Program-made: the position numbers and the translations under genes
Shown here: positions 1 through 8,016 of the stretch, one piece after another
How positions within the stretch are numbered: position 1 is the stretch's first letter
How the letters are laid out: each line of letters opens with the position of its first letter
DNA from: Pelagimonas varians
Lineage (GTDB): Bacteria > Pseudomonadota > Alphaproteobacteria > Rhodobacterales > Rhodobacteraceae
Length of the DNA stretch: 64,000 bases
Assembly: GCF_003208435.1 (NCBI RefSeq)
Contig: NZ_QKMF01000012.1
Span: 62,001-126,000 of the forward strand
Direction of reading: 5' to 3'
The notes under the pieces: model-generated
The model's input: the letters and a program-made list of their open reading frames with translations, nothing else
What the model was told of the DNA's origin: nothing
Database searches by the model: none

Positions 1-489
1 TCGGGTCAGACCGGTGATCGCATGTTTGGAAGAACTGTAGGGCGCAGATCCCCAACGCGGCACGTAAGCCGACACAGAGCCATTGTTGATGATCCGCCCA
101 CCCTGCGGATCCTGACGGCGCATACGGGCAAAAGCCGCCCGCGCACAGACAAATGATCCGGTCAGATTGATATCAATGCAGCGCCGCCAGTCGTCGACAC
201 TGACCTCATCAATCGGTGCACCGGCCACGGAAACACCCGCATTGTTGAACAACGCGTCGATCCGCCCCCATGCGTCGAGTGCGGCGTCAAACGCCGCATC
301 GACCTGCCCCTCTTTGACAACGTCACAGGGTAGGGCCAAAGCCGCTTCGCCGTATTTATCAACCAAGGCTTCCAAAGGTTCGGGGGTCCGTCCGACCAAG
401 CCGACTTTCCAACCTGCGTCCAAAAATGCTTCGGCGCAGGCTTTGCCAATACCGCGCCCTGCCCCAGTGATAATGATGCTCTTGCTCAT
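1..489 (-). CDS. SDR family oxidoreductase (C-terminus cut by window edge)
   Basis: This short-chain dehydrogenase/reductase starts at the ATG read from 489 and runs off the left edge, so about 163 N-terminal residues are visible. Visible are the Rossmann motif TGAGRGIGK near residues 8-16, the NNAG motif, and the catalytic Tyr-x3-Lys as YSSSK followed by HAITGLTR. Members of this family perform NAD(P)-dependent oxidation or reduction of alcohols and sugars in the cytoplasm. It lies downstream of, and on the same strand as, the sugar-acid dehydratase, but a strong terminator lies between them, so co-transcription would need read-through. The substrate cannot be told from sequence. A sugar or sugar-acid dehydrogenase role is inferred from the neighbours only. 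Confidence 0.9.
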   Translation of the reverse strand, partial: MSKSIIITGAGRGIGKACAEAFLDAGWKVGLVGRTPEPLEALVDKYGEAALALPCDVVKEGQVDAAFDAALDAWGRIDALFNNAGVSVAGAPIDEVSVDDWRRCIDINLTGSFVCARAAFARMRRQDPQGGRIINNGSVSAYVPRWGSAPYSSSKHAITGLTR

Positions 490-520
490 GTCGCCTCCCA
501 CAGCTTCTTTGGGATTGAAA

Positions 521-556
521 TATTGCGGGGGCTGCGGGGCAGCGCCCCTTTCCCCG
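521..556. repeat. Intergenic GC-rich palindromic repeat, copy 1
   Basis: A G-run/C-run palindrome (GGGGC-AGC-GCCCC at 536-548) is flanked by a second C-run and an ATATTTC-like tail when read on the minus strand. The same layout recurs at 15921-15960 and 26046-26074. All three lie between co-oriented genes of one operon. This is the look of a dispersed intergenic repeat that folds in RNA. Its function is not known from the sequence. Confidence 0.55.
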
Positions 557-562
557 TCCATC

Positions 563-592
563 AAAAAAACGCCCCCGCAAATCCGGAGGCGC
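563..592 (-). terminator. Rho-independent terminator of the sugar-acid dehydratase gene
   Basis: On the minus strand the stem GCCTCCG / CGGGGGC (584-590 with 571-577, one G-U pair) is followed at once by a run of seven T (569-563). It lies 13 bases past the dehydratase stop codon and before the SDR start at 489. Confidence 0.8.
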
Positions 593-602
593 TTTATCTT
601 GT

Positions 603-2384
603 TTAGTGGTTATCGCGCGCCAAAGTCCGCCCGATCTTTTGGTAGGCCGTCGCAAGTTCCAAACAGCCGCCATCGGCAAGTTGTCCGACATGCTTGCGGT
701 AGATCTCTTGCCACGGTGTCTGATGCTCCAGCTCGGGCGCGTCCCATGCGTCCATGCGGGCCTGCCATTCAGCGTCCTCAACCAATGCGTTCAACGTTGA
801 GCTGTTCAGGTCCAAGCGCACCATATCGCCGGTTTTCAAATAGGCCAAACCGCCGCCAACAACCGATTCAGGTGTCGCATTCAGGATCGACGGGCTTTCC
901 GAGGTGCCGGACTGACGCCCATCACCAACGGTTGGCAAGTGATGAATACCCGCTTTAATCAGCTCGTCCGGTGGCTGCATGTTCACCACTTCGGCGGAAC
1001 CCGGGTAGCCAACACAGCCCACATTGCGGATGAACAAAATGCAGTTTTCATCAATCTCGAGCGCGGGATCATTCAGACGGTCGTGATAGTCTTCCGGCCC
1101 CTCGAACACGATGGCGCGCGCTTCGTGCACACCCTCTTTGCCGGGATGCGACAAGAACCTCTGTTGGAAATCAGGTGAGATTACGGATGTTTTCATCAAG
1201 GCACTGTCAAAGAGGTTGCCTGACAATACTTTAAAACCGGCATTTTGGCGCATCGGCGCGTCGTAGGTTTTGATAACGTCGATATCAACGCTTTCAATTC
1301 CCTCCAGTTCCTCGCCCAACGTCCGTCCCGAGGCGGTCATGACGCCTTCGTGCAACCGGCCTGCCTTCTTCAGCTCGCCCATGATCGCGGGCACCCCGCC
1401 AGCGCGGTAGAACCCTTCGCCCAGATATTCGCCAGCAGGCTGGACGTTCGCCAACAAGGGCACGTCAAAACCGACGGTTTCCCAGTCCTTGACGTTCAGC
1501 TCAACCCCGACATGGCGGGCAACAGCCTGCAAATGCGGCGGCGCGTTGGTCGATCCGCCAATCGCGGCATTGGTGACAATCGCGTTCTCAAACGCTTCGC
1601 GGGTCATGATGTCGGACGGTTTCAAGTCATCCAGAACCATTTGCACAATGCGCTTGCCGGTTAGATAGGCCATCTCCATCCGTTCGCGGAACGGCGCAGG
1701 AATGGCAGAGCTTCCGGTCAAGGTCATACCCAAGGCTTCGGCCATCGCATTCATTGTCGACGCCGTGCCCATGGTGTTGCAATGCCCCATCGACGGGGCA
1801 GAGGCGCAGGCGCGTTCCATGAATTCTTCGTAGTCGATCTTGCCTTCGGCCAGCAAACGGCGGCCTTCCCAGATCACCATGCCAGAGCCCGCACGTTTGC
1901 CTTTGAACCAGCCGTCCAACATCGGACCACCGTTCAGGGCAATCGCGGGCAGGTCAACCGTGGCAGCGCCCATGAGCATCGCGGGGGTGGTTTTGTCACA
2001 TCCCGTGGTCAGGACAACACCGTCAATCGGATAGCCGTGCAGCACTTCGACCAAAGTCAAATACGACAGGTTGCGGTCGAGCGCAGCCGTGGGGCGTTTG
2101 CCGGTTTCCTGAATCGGATGCACCGGAAATTCCATCGGGATACCGCCTGCTTCGCGGATGCCAGCCTTGATACGGTCCATCAAGAACACATGGATCTTGT
2201 TGCACGGAGCAAGGTCGCTGCCGGTCTGGGCGATGCCGATGATCGGGCGTTCGCTTTGCAGCTCTTCGCGAGTAAAGGTCGCGTTTTGATAGCGCTCAAG
2301 ATAGAGCGCAGTCATTCCTGGATTGTTCGGATTATCGAACCATTCTTGTGACCGAAAGCGTTTATGAGCGCGGGTGTCTGACAT
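603..2384 (-). CDS. IlvD/Edd family sugar-acid (D-xylonate/L-arabinonate type) dehydratase
   Basis: This 593-residue Fe-S dehydratase converts an aldonic acid to its 2-keto-3-deoxy derivative. It matches from memory the D-xylonate/L-arabinonate dehydratase branch of IlvD/Edd, which shares the opening RFRSxxWFDNP and the stretch TALYLER. The three expected cluster cysteines are visible: C61 (SDLAPCNK), C129 (TTGCDKTTP) and C202 (GHCNTMG). The ATG at 2384 is chosen because GGAGAG lies just upstream and matches the family N-terminus, while an upstream in-frame start at 2414 lacks a ribosome site. A TGGTATACCA palindrome lies 122 bases upstream. The divergent operon carries KDG kinase and sugar dehydrogenase genes, which fits an oxidative sugar pathway. 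The exact sugar acid is unknown. Confidence 0.9.
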   Translation of the reverse strand: MSDTRAHKRFRSQEWFDNPNNPGMTALYLERYQNATFTREELQSERPIIGIAQTGSDLAPCNKIHVFLMDRIKAGIREAGGIPMEFPVHPIQETGKRPTAALDRNLSYLTLVEVLHGYPIDGVVLTTGCDKTTPAMLMGAATVDLPAIALNGGPMLDGWFKGKRAGSGMVIWEGRRLLAEGKIDYEEFMERACASAPSMGHCNTMGTASTMNAMAEALGMTLTGSSAIPAPFRERMEMAYLTGKRIVQMVLDDLKPSDIMTREAFENAIVTNAAIGGSTNAPPHLQAVARHVGVELNVKDWETVGFDVPLLANVQPAGEYLGEGFYRAGGVPAIMGELKKAGRLHEGVMTASGRTLGEELEGIESVDIDVIKTYDAPMRQNAGFKVLSGNLFDSALMKTSVISPDFQQRFLSHPGKEGVHEARAIVFEGPEDYHDRLNDPALEIDENCILFIRNVGCVGYPGSAEVVNMQPPDELIKAGIHHLPTVGDGRQSGTSESPSILNATPESVVGGGLAYLKTGDMVRLDLNSSTLNALVEDAEWQARMDAWDAPELEHQTPWQEIYRKHVGQLADGGCLELATAYQKIGRTLARDNH

Positions 2385-2505
2385 TCTTTCTCTCCCCTTT
2401 GGCGGTGCCTGCAATAATACCGGCGATTGGTCCGGCGGCGAGTCTGGCTTTTGATATTGGCCTTTGATTCTGGCAGGTCACGCGGCTTGCGGTAACATTT
2501 CAAAA

Positions 2506-2515
2506 TGGTATACCA
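2506..2515. promoter_or_regulatory. TGGTATACCA operator-like palindrome, site 1
   Basis: This perfect 10-base palindrome with flanking A/T (AAATGGTATACCAAAT) lies between the divergent dehydratase and secreted-protein genes, 46 bases before the latter. The same decamer recurs at 3759 and 12281, always in front of catabolic genes. GntR-family regulators of sugar acids (UxuR/ExuR type) bind sites of this form. The regulator itself is not in the window. Confidence 0.6.
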
Positions 2516-2560
2516 AATGCAAGGGAATGTCGCAAAAATGGGCGACAGGGAGGGGAATTC

Positions 2561-3049
2561 ATGAACAGGAAAATGGCCGGATATTTGGCCCCTGCTGTAA
2601 TGGCGCTGGTTTTGACCAGCCAGCCTGTTGCAGCCGAGGTTGATTTGGGCAAAGTCGATGGCTGCATATCAAACGCGCGGGACTTGGATCTATCGCCGCT
2701 TTCATGCGTTGATGCTGCACATGCCCAGTGTTTGGAAATTCACAGCGAAACACCGAATGTCATCAGTTTGTGCTTCAGCAGAGCCCAAGACAGCTGGTCC
2801 CAAGGTATTGCACGCCACATGGATGTTCTGACCGAGCAGGCCCCCGCTGAAATCGTCACGATCGCCAAGATAGAAGTGAAATACGACCTGCTTGCCAGCC
2901 TGTTGCAATGTGACCGCATGGACGAACTCTCTGCCTTGCAAGGCACGCCCGAGGAAGAACGTTTGATGCAAAAGACCCGATGTTCTGCAACGGCCAGCGG
3001 GCTGGCGTTTGCCCGCATGATCTGGCGCTCCCCAATGAGGCAAAACTAA
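2561..3049 (+). CDS. Small secreted cysteine-containing protein, function unknown
   Basis: This 162-residue protein has a clear signal peptide (short basic start, hydrophobic stretch, QPVAAE cleavage region around residues 23-27). The mature part holds six cysteines (residues about 36, 50, 58, 73, 113 and 139), which suggests disulfides in the periplasm. The start at 2561 is supported by GGGAGGGG just upstream. It is the first gene after the TGGTATACCA site and its stop abuts the start of the RraA-like gene, so the two are probably translated from one mRNA. I do not recognise the family. A loose resemblance to LprI-like cysteine-rich periplasmic proteins is only an impression. Confidence 0.75.
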   Translation: MNRKMAGYLAPAVMALVLTSQPVAAEVDLGKVDGCISNARDLDLSPLSCVDAAHAQCLEIHSETPNVISLCFSRAQDSWSQGIARHMDVLTEQAPAEIVTIAKIEVKYDLLASLLQCDRMDELSALQGTPEEERLMQKTRCSATASGLAFARMIWRSPMRQN

Positions 3050-3757
3050 ATGCTGACTGAACCCCCTGCCCTTACCTTGGTTGACGGTGCCCCGCGCCCG
3101 AGCCAAATCCAGATTGATGCCTTTGACGGTGTACCGACAAGCTTTGTCTGTGACGCGCTTGGCGGCTTTGCGGCGATGGCTCCGCAGGTTGCGCCGGTGG
3201 GCTTTGGCCGCGACCTTGAGTGTAGGGCGCATGGCCCTGCTTTGGTGGCCGCAAACAGCCCCGGCGATATCATGGGAACCTTTGGCGCAATTCACATGGC
3301 CCAGCCCGGCGATTTTATCGTGGCGCAAGCGCAGGGGCACCAAGGTTGCGCTGCGGCGGGGGATCTGGTCTTGGGCCAGATGCGCAACGCGGGCGTTGTC
3401 GGCTTTGCCACCGATGGCCCGATGCGCGACTATGATGGGATTGTGGCGGCAGGTTTACCGGCTTGGTGCACCGGCCTGACACCCAACTCTCCCTTTTCCA
3501 AGGGCCCCGGTCAAACCGGCGGCGCGGCCTTGGTTGGCGGGTGTTTGGTCACCACTGGCGATATGATTGTCGCGGACCGCGATGGCGTTGTGGTTATCCC
3601 TTTTGCCAAAATCGATAGCGTGATTGCCCAATTGCCAGAGATTAAATCACAAGAAGCCGAACGCGATGCCAATGTACGCGGCGGGTTCAAAACACCGCTG
3701 GATCTGGAAGGGATGCTTGGAGATGGCCGCGCCAGACGCCAAGTATTCACCTCATAA
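3050..3757 (+). CDS. RraA-like / 4-hydroxy-4-methyl-2-oxoglutarate aldolase family protein
   Basis: This 235-residue protein belongs to the RraA/HMG-aldolase fold (often mislabelled demethylmenaquinone methyltransferase). The family signature is visible as GDFIVAQA, then GFATDGPMRD with the Arg-Asp pair that binds substrate and metal, and GDMIVADRDGVVVIP near residues 165-180. Family members in catabolic operons are divalent-metal pyruvate aldolases or oxaloacetate decarboxylases; the RNase E regulator role is limited to a subset. Here it lies next to a sugar-acid dehydratase and KDG kinase, so an aldolase cleaving a keto-deoxy acid is a fair inference. The start ATG directly follows the stop of the upstream gene. 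Confidence 0.82.
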   Translation: MLTEPPALTLVDGAPRPSQIQIDAFDGVPTSFVCDALGGFAAMAPQVAPVGFGRDLECRAHGPALVAANSPGDIMGTFGAIHMAQPGDFIVAQAQGHQGCAAAGDLVLGQMRNAGVVGFATDGPMRDYDGIVAAGLPAWCTGLTPNSPFSKGPGQTGGAALVGGCLVTTGDMIVADRDGVVVIPFAKIDSVIAQLPEIKSQEAERDANVRGGFKTPLDLEGMLGDGRARRQVFTS

Positions 3758-3758
3758 A

Positions 3759-3768
3759 TGGTATACCA
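3759..3768. promoter_or_regulatory. TGGTATACCA operator-like palindrome, site 2
   Basis: This is an exact copy of the decamer at 2506, directly after the RraA-like gene stop and 73 bases before the start of the flavin oxidase at 3841. It suggests that a second promoter of the same regulon starts here. Confidence 0.6.
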
Positions 3769-3840
3769 AATCAAGCATCGCCTTGACCAAGGCGCTGGCG
3801 ATGTAGACTCACAAGCAAAGACCATTTGCAGGATGTCAGT

Positions 3841-5232
3841 ATGTTAGACCAAAGGCCCCACGATTCAGCGATTTCCGCCCTACAGGCGCTTTTGGGGGAT
3901 CGGCTTGTCACCTCTCAAGCCGATCGCGCCCTGCACGGCCAAAACGAAAGCTACCATCCAACCCTTTTGCCGGACGCAATTGCCTATCCCGAAAACACCC
4001 AAGAGGTGTCGGAGATCGTGAAAATCTGCGCCGAGCATACCTGCCCGATCACCCCTTACGGTGCGGCCAGCTCTCTCGAAGGGCAGCATTTGGCAACCAA
4101 AGGCGGCATCAGCCTTGATACCAGCAAGATGGCCAAACTTCTGACCGTCAATGCAGAAGATCTGAACGTTGTGGTGCAACCCGGTCTGACCCGCATTGCC
4201 TTGAACGAAGAGTTGCGCGCGACAGGCTTGTTCTTTCCGCTCGACCCCGGTGCCAACGCATCGCTTGGCGGCATGGCTGCGACCCGCGCGTCCGGCACCA
4301 CAGCCGTACGGTATGGCACGATGGCGGATAGCGTTTTGGCGCTCGAGGCAGTTATGGCGGATGGCACGATCATTCGCACCGGATCACAGGCACGCAAATC
4401 CTCGACGGGGTATGATCTGACCCACCTTCTTGTCGGCTCCGAAGGCACGCTGGGCATCATCACCGAACTGACCCTTCGCTTGCAAGGTATCCCGGAAGCG
4501 GCCTCTGCCGCGACATGCCGGTTTAACAGCGTCGAAGATGCAGTGAATTGCGTGATCCTAACAATCCAAAGCGGCCTACCTATGGCGCGGATCGAGTTGG
4601 TTGACGAAATGATGGTGCGGGGCTTTAACAACTACAGCGACGCTGGCCTGCCCGAAAAGCCGCATCTGTTTGTCGAATTTCACGGCACCCCTGCCGCCGT
4701 TGCCGAACAATCGATCAGCTTTGGCGAGATTGCCGAAGAATTCGGGGCGTCCGGATTTGAACGGGCGGAAAAAGCCGAAGACCGCACGCGTCTTTGGTCC
4801 ATGCGCCACAATGCCCATCAGGCCAACCGGGCGCTGGCACCGACCAAAGGCATTTTGTCCACAGACGTCTGCGTCCCGATTTCCAAACTGGCAGAAGCGA
4901 TTGTGGAAGCACAGCGAAAGTCCAAAGAAATGGGGCTAAGCTGCACTATTGTCGGCCATGCAGGTGATGGGAATTACCACTGCGGGCTGAATGTCGACAC
5001 CTCGGATCCCGAAGAAATGGGTCGCGCCAAGGCCTTTGCAGGAATGCTGAACGAAAGCGCACTGCGCCTTGGCGGCACGGTCAGCGGAGAGCACGGCATC
5101 GGCATGGGCAAAACCGCCTACATGCATGCCGAACACGGGCCAGCGCTGATCTATATGCGGGCGATCAAACAAGCGCTTGATCCCCAAGGCATTCTTAATC
5201 CGGGTAAAATTTTGCCTGCGACCAACCAGTAA
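3841..5232 (+). CDS. FAD-linked oxidase, GlcD / D-lactate dehydrogenase (cytochrome) type
   Basis: This 463-residue FAD enzyme oxidises a D-2-hydroxyacid, passing electrons to the respiratory chain or an ETF. Visible parts are the PCMH-type FAD-binding domain (PYGAASSLEGQ around residue 80, GTTAVRYGTM, STGYDLTHLLVGSEGTLGI) and the C-terminal cap domain with VGHAGDGNYHCGL, GEHGIGMGK and LDPQGILNPGKIL, as in GlcD and Dld. The ATG at 3841 is preferred over the TTG at 3826 because CAGGA precedes it by about seven bases. It leads a tight four-gene run with kdgK, denD-like and an SDR. GlcE and GlcF partners are absent, so it probably acts alone as Dld-type enzymes do. The substrate may be D-lactate, glycolate or a sugar acid. 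Confidence 0.85.
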   Translation: MLDQRPHDSAISALQALLGDRLVTSQADRALHGQNESYHPTLLPDAIAYPENTQEVSEIVKICAEHTCPITPYGAASSLEGQHLATKGGISLDTSKMAKLLTVNAEDLNVVVQPGLTRIALNEELRATGLFFPLDPGANASLGGMAATRASGTTAVRYGTMADSVLALEAVMADGTIIRTGSQARKSSTGYDLTHLLVGSEGTLGIITELTLRLQGIPEAASAATCRFNSVEDAVNCVILTIQSGLPMARIELVDEMMVRGFNNYSDAGLPEKPHLFVEFHGTPAAVAEQSISFGEIAEEFGASGFERAEKAEDRTRLWSMRHNAHQANRALAPTKGILSTDVCVPISKLAEAIVEAQRKSKEMGLSCTIVGHAGDGNYHCGLNVDTSDPEEMGRAKAFAGMLNESALRLGGTVSGEHGIGMGKTAYMHAEHGPALIYMRAIKQALDPQGILNPGKILPATNQ

Positions 5233-5252
5233 ACGATACGGAAAACACAGAT

Positions 5253-6173
5253 ATGAACCGCTTTTTGTGCCTCGGCGAATGCATGGTCGAATTGGCCCCC
5301 ACCTCTGACGGGTTGTACCGAATGGGCTATGCCGGTGATACGTTCAACTGTGCATGGTATGCACGCCAGCTTTTGGGGGATGACTGGACGGTGCAATATG
5401 GCACCGTGGTCGGGCAAGATGCCGCCTCTGACGGCATGTTGGAATACATGGAAAACCACGGCATCGACACATCGACCATCCGGCGTGTGCCTGATCGCAC
5501 GGTGGGGCTGTATTCTATCCAGCTCAAAAACGGTGAACGTAGCTTCTCTTATTGGCGCGGCGAAGCGGCAGCGCGTTTGCTGGCCGATGACGAAGCCTGG
5601 TTGGACAGTATCCTGAAAGACCGTCAGGTCATTCAGTTCTCTGGCATTACTTTGGCCATTCTGAGCCCCGAAAAACGCCAAGTGCTGGCCCGCGCTTTGG
5701 CCCGCGCCCGCGAAGGTGGGGCTTTGGTGGCCTTCGACACAAATCTGCGTCCCAAATTGTGGGAAAGCGAACAAGCCATGCGCGATGGTTTGGTTCTTGG
5801 CGCGTCTGTGGCTGACGTGGTTCTGCCCAGCTTTGACGAAGAAGAAGCCTGTTTCGGGGACAAAACCCAAGCGGACACCATTGCACGCTATCGCGAAGTC
5901 GGGGCCAAGGTCATTGCCGTCAAAAATGGCAAAGACACCTGCCACGTTTGGGCAGAGGGGGTTGGCGAAAGTCTGGTCACCCCGGCTGTGGTGACCAACG
6001 TGGTTGATAGCACCGCAGCCGGCGACAGCTTTGCAGGCGGCTTTTTGGTGACCTTGGTTCAAGGGGCCACAGCCGCCGAAGCCACCAAAGAAGCTTCGGA
6101 ACTGGCAGCACAGGTTATTCAACGGCGCGGGGCATTGGCACCGGACATTTTTGGAAAGGGACACGCGACATGA
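5253..6173 (+). CDS. kdgK: 2-keto-3-deoxygluconate kinase (PfkB family)
   Basis: This 306-residue PfkB-family kinase phosphorylates 2-keto-3-deoxy-D-gluconate (or a close keto-deoxy sugar acid) to the 6-phosphate, feeding the lower Entner-Doudoroff route. The N-terminus CLGECMVEL and the GGDT-like AGDTFN, then YWRGEAAARLL, match E. coli KdgK (GECMIEL, GGDTLN, YWRNEAAAK). The PfkB signature DSTAAGDSFAGGF near residues 252-264 carries the catalytic Asp258. It is 20 bases downstream of the flavin oxidase and overlaps the next gene by four bases, so an operon is likely. The dehydratase across the divergent promoter would supply its substrate. Confidence 0.92.
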   Translation: MNRFLCLGECMVELAPTSDGLYRMGYAGDTFNCAWYARQLLGDDWTVQYGTVVGQDAASDGMLEYMENHGIDTSTIRRVPDRTVGLYSIQLKNGERSFSYWRGEAAARLLADDEAWLDSILKDRQVIQFSGITLAILSPEKRQVLARALARAREGGALVAFDTNLRPKLWESEQAMRDGLVLGASVADVVLPSFDEEEACFGDKTQADTIARYREVGAKVIAVKNGKDTCHVWAEGVGESLVTPAVVTNVVDSTAAGDSFAGGFLVTLVQGATAAEATKEASELAAQVIQRRGALAPDIFGKGHAT

Positions 6174-7135
6174 AGGTACTGATCTTGGGCGGAGGCGGTC
6201 TTTTGGGTCGCAGACTGGCAATTTCCTTGGCGAAGCGCGGTGAATTGCGCGGCGCAAAAATCGACCAGATGGTTCTGGCCGATATCGTCGATCCAAAGCC
6301 CATCGAGGCACCGTTTCCCGTCAGCTATCAGCCCTGCGATATCGCCGACCCCGGTTCAGTCGCACAAACCATTGATGCCGATACAGACGTCATTTACTTG
6401 CTGGCCGCTGTCGTGTCAGCCCATGCCGAAGAGGATCTGGACGCCGGTTTGCAAGTCAACATGATGGGCGTGCTGAATGTGCTGGAACGCTGCCGCTCCC
6501 TTGGCACCTGCCCTGTTGTCGTCTTCACCTCGTCGATCGCGGTGTTTGGCGGCGATACACCGCAGCCCTTTACCGACCACAGCCTGCCAAACCCGCAAAC
6601 CAGCTACGGTGCGCAAAAGGCCATCGGCGAATATCTCGTCACCGACTATTCACGCCGCGGCCTGATTGACGGGCGCGGTTTTCGCCTTCCAACCATCACA
6701 GTGCGTCCGGGAAAACCGAACCGCGCGGCGTCCAGCTTTATGTCTTCGATCTTTCGCGAACCTTTGGCCGGTGAAACCGCAAATTGCCCCGTCGAGCCGG
6801 ACTTCAAACACTTCTACCTGTCGCCACGTAAATGCGTGGAAAACCTGATCAAAGGGGCCGAGCTAAAGGCCGAAGATCTGGGCAAAAACCGCTGTATGAC
6901 CATGCCCGGTCGCGTTTGGTCGATTGGCGAGATGATCGAAGCGATGACCGCCGTCACCGGCCCCGCAGCTGCCACGCGTATTACTTGGCAAAAACAGCCG
7001 GAAATTGATGGTATCCTGAAGGGCTGGCAGATGGACATCCGGCCGGAACGTGGACTGGCTTTGGGGCTTGAGGCAGACGCCAGTTTCGAAGACAACATCC
7101 GTATCTATCTCGAAGATGACGCCCCAAAGACCTGA
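6170..7135 (+). CDS. denD: D-erythronate dehydrogenase-like NAD-dependent epimerase/dehydratase family enzyme
   Basis: This 321-residue extended-SDR enzyme has the Rossmann motif GGGGLLG at 7-13, the active-site TSSIAVFGG near 120 and Tyr146-x3-Lys150 (SYGAQKAIGEY). The stretches YSRRGLIDGRGFRLPTI and VRPGKPNRAASSF are typical of the DenD family, which oxidises D-erythronate at C2 to 2-oxo-tetronate. The enzymes that use that product (OtnI, OtnK, OtnC) are encoded 27 kb away in this same window. Its operon partners here are instead KdgK and a sugar dehydrogenase, so another aldonate is possible. The ATGA overlap with kdgK indicates translational coupling. Confidence 0.78.
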   Translation: MKVLILGGGGLLGRRLAISLAKRGELRGAKIDQMVLADIVDPKPIEAPFPVSYQPCDIADPGSVAQTIDADTDVIYLLAAVVSAHAEEDLDAGLQVNMMGVLNVLERCRSLGTCPVVVFTSSIAVFGGDTPQPFTDHSLPNPQTSYGAQKAIGEYLVTDYSRRGLIDGRGFRLPTITVRPGKPNRAASSFMSSIFREPLAGETANCPVEPDFKHFYLSPRKCVENLIKGAELKAEDLGKNRCMTMPGRVWSIGEMIEAMTAVTGPAAATRITWQKQPEIDGILKGWQMDIRPERGLALGLEADASFEDNIRIYLEDDAPKT

Positions 7136-7164
7136 TACTGCCCTCCGAGTAAAGGAAATACGAC

Positions 7165-7920
7165 ATGACACAGTTCGCCATTTATCCCAGCCTTAAAGGA
7201 CGCACTGTGTTTGTCACGGGCGGCGCATCGGGCATCGGGGCCGAAATCGCCACAGGATTTGCGGCACAAGGGGCAAAGGTCGGGTTTGTCGACAAAGATG
7301 TCGCCGGTTCCGAGGCGCTGATTGCGCGCACCGAAGGTGATATCGCCTTTGAGGCCTGCGATTTGCGTGACATCGAAAACCTGAAATCTGCCTTTGCCAA
7401 ACTGGCAGAGCGCCAAGGCGATGCGCATGTTCTGGTCAACAACGCAGCCCGCGACGACCGGCATGACTGGTCCGAAGTGACGCCTGAATATTGGGATGAA
7501 CGCCAACAAACCAACCTGCGCCACATGTTCTTTGCCATGCAGGCCGTCGCCCCCGCGATGATCAAAGCAGGGGGCGGGTCAATCATCAACATGGGGTCGA
7601 ATTCATGGTTCGAGGCGGTGGGCAACTTCCCCGCCTACGCGACCGCCAAGGCCGCCGTCCACGGGCTTACCCGCACCATGGCGCGCGATTTGGGTGGCCA
7701 CCGCATTCGCGTCAACACCGTCGTTCCCGGCTGGATCATGACCGATCGCCAGAAGGAGCTTTGGGTCACACCAGAAGCGCTGGCCAATCATCTGAACAAC
7801 CAATGCCTGCCTGATCCGATTGATCCGGTCTATGTGGCGCGGATGGTGCTGTATCTGGCATCAGACGATGCCGCGATGTGCACGGCTTCAAACTTCTTTG
7901 TCGAAGCTGGATCTGTATAA
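7165..7920 (+). CDS. SDR, D-xylose/L-arabinose 1-dehydrogenase-like
   Basis: This 251-residue classical SDR has TGGASGIG (19-25), NNAA (92-95), Ser145, and Tyr158-x3-Lys162 as YATAK. The opening AIYPSLKG, the stretch DDRHDWSEVTPEYWDER and the ending LASDDAAMCTASNFFVEAG closely resemble Caulobacter XylB (D-xylose 1-dehydrogenase) and related NAD-dependent aldose dehydrogenases. The likely reaction is aldose to aldonolactone in the cytoplasm. It closes the oxidase-kdgK-denD run with a 29-base gap and an AAAGGAA ribosome site. With the dehydratase and KDG kinase it completes a plausible oxidative aldose route. No lactonase gene is visible. Confidence 0.85.
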   Translation: MTQFAIYPSLKGRTVFVTGGASGIGAEIATGFAAQGAKVGFVDKDVAGSEALIARTEGDIAFEACDLRDIENLKSAFAKLAERQGDAHVLVNNAARDDRHDWSEVTPEYWDERQQTNLRHMFFAMQAVAPAMIKAGGGSIINMGSNSWFEAVGNFPAYATAKAAVHGLTRTMARDLGGHRIRVNTVVPGWIMTDRQKELWVTPEALANHLNNQCLPDPIDPVYVARMVLYLASDDAAMCTASNFFVEAGSV

Positions 7921-8016
7921 GCGGGGCCTTGCACAATGGCGCGTTATACCTTGGCCTTGACAGTTCGGATCCACCGCCGCAACGCTACGCTCGGCTATAG
8001 AGGGCGGAGATGACTG

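Noticed and set aside
5151-6311. Long minus-strand open frame of 386 codons across kdgK
   Set aside because: It is a shadow of kdgK and its neighbours, with no ribosome site and a composition unlike a real protein (Cys/His/Gln rich).
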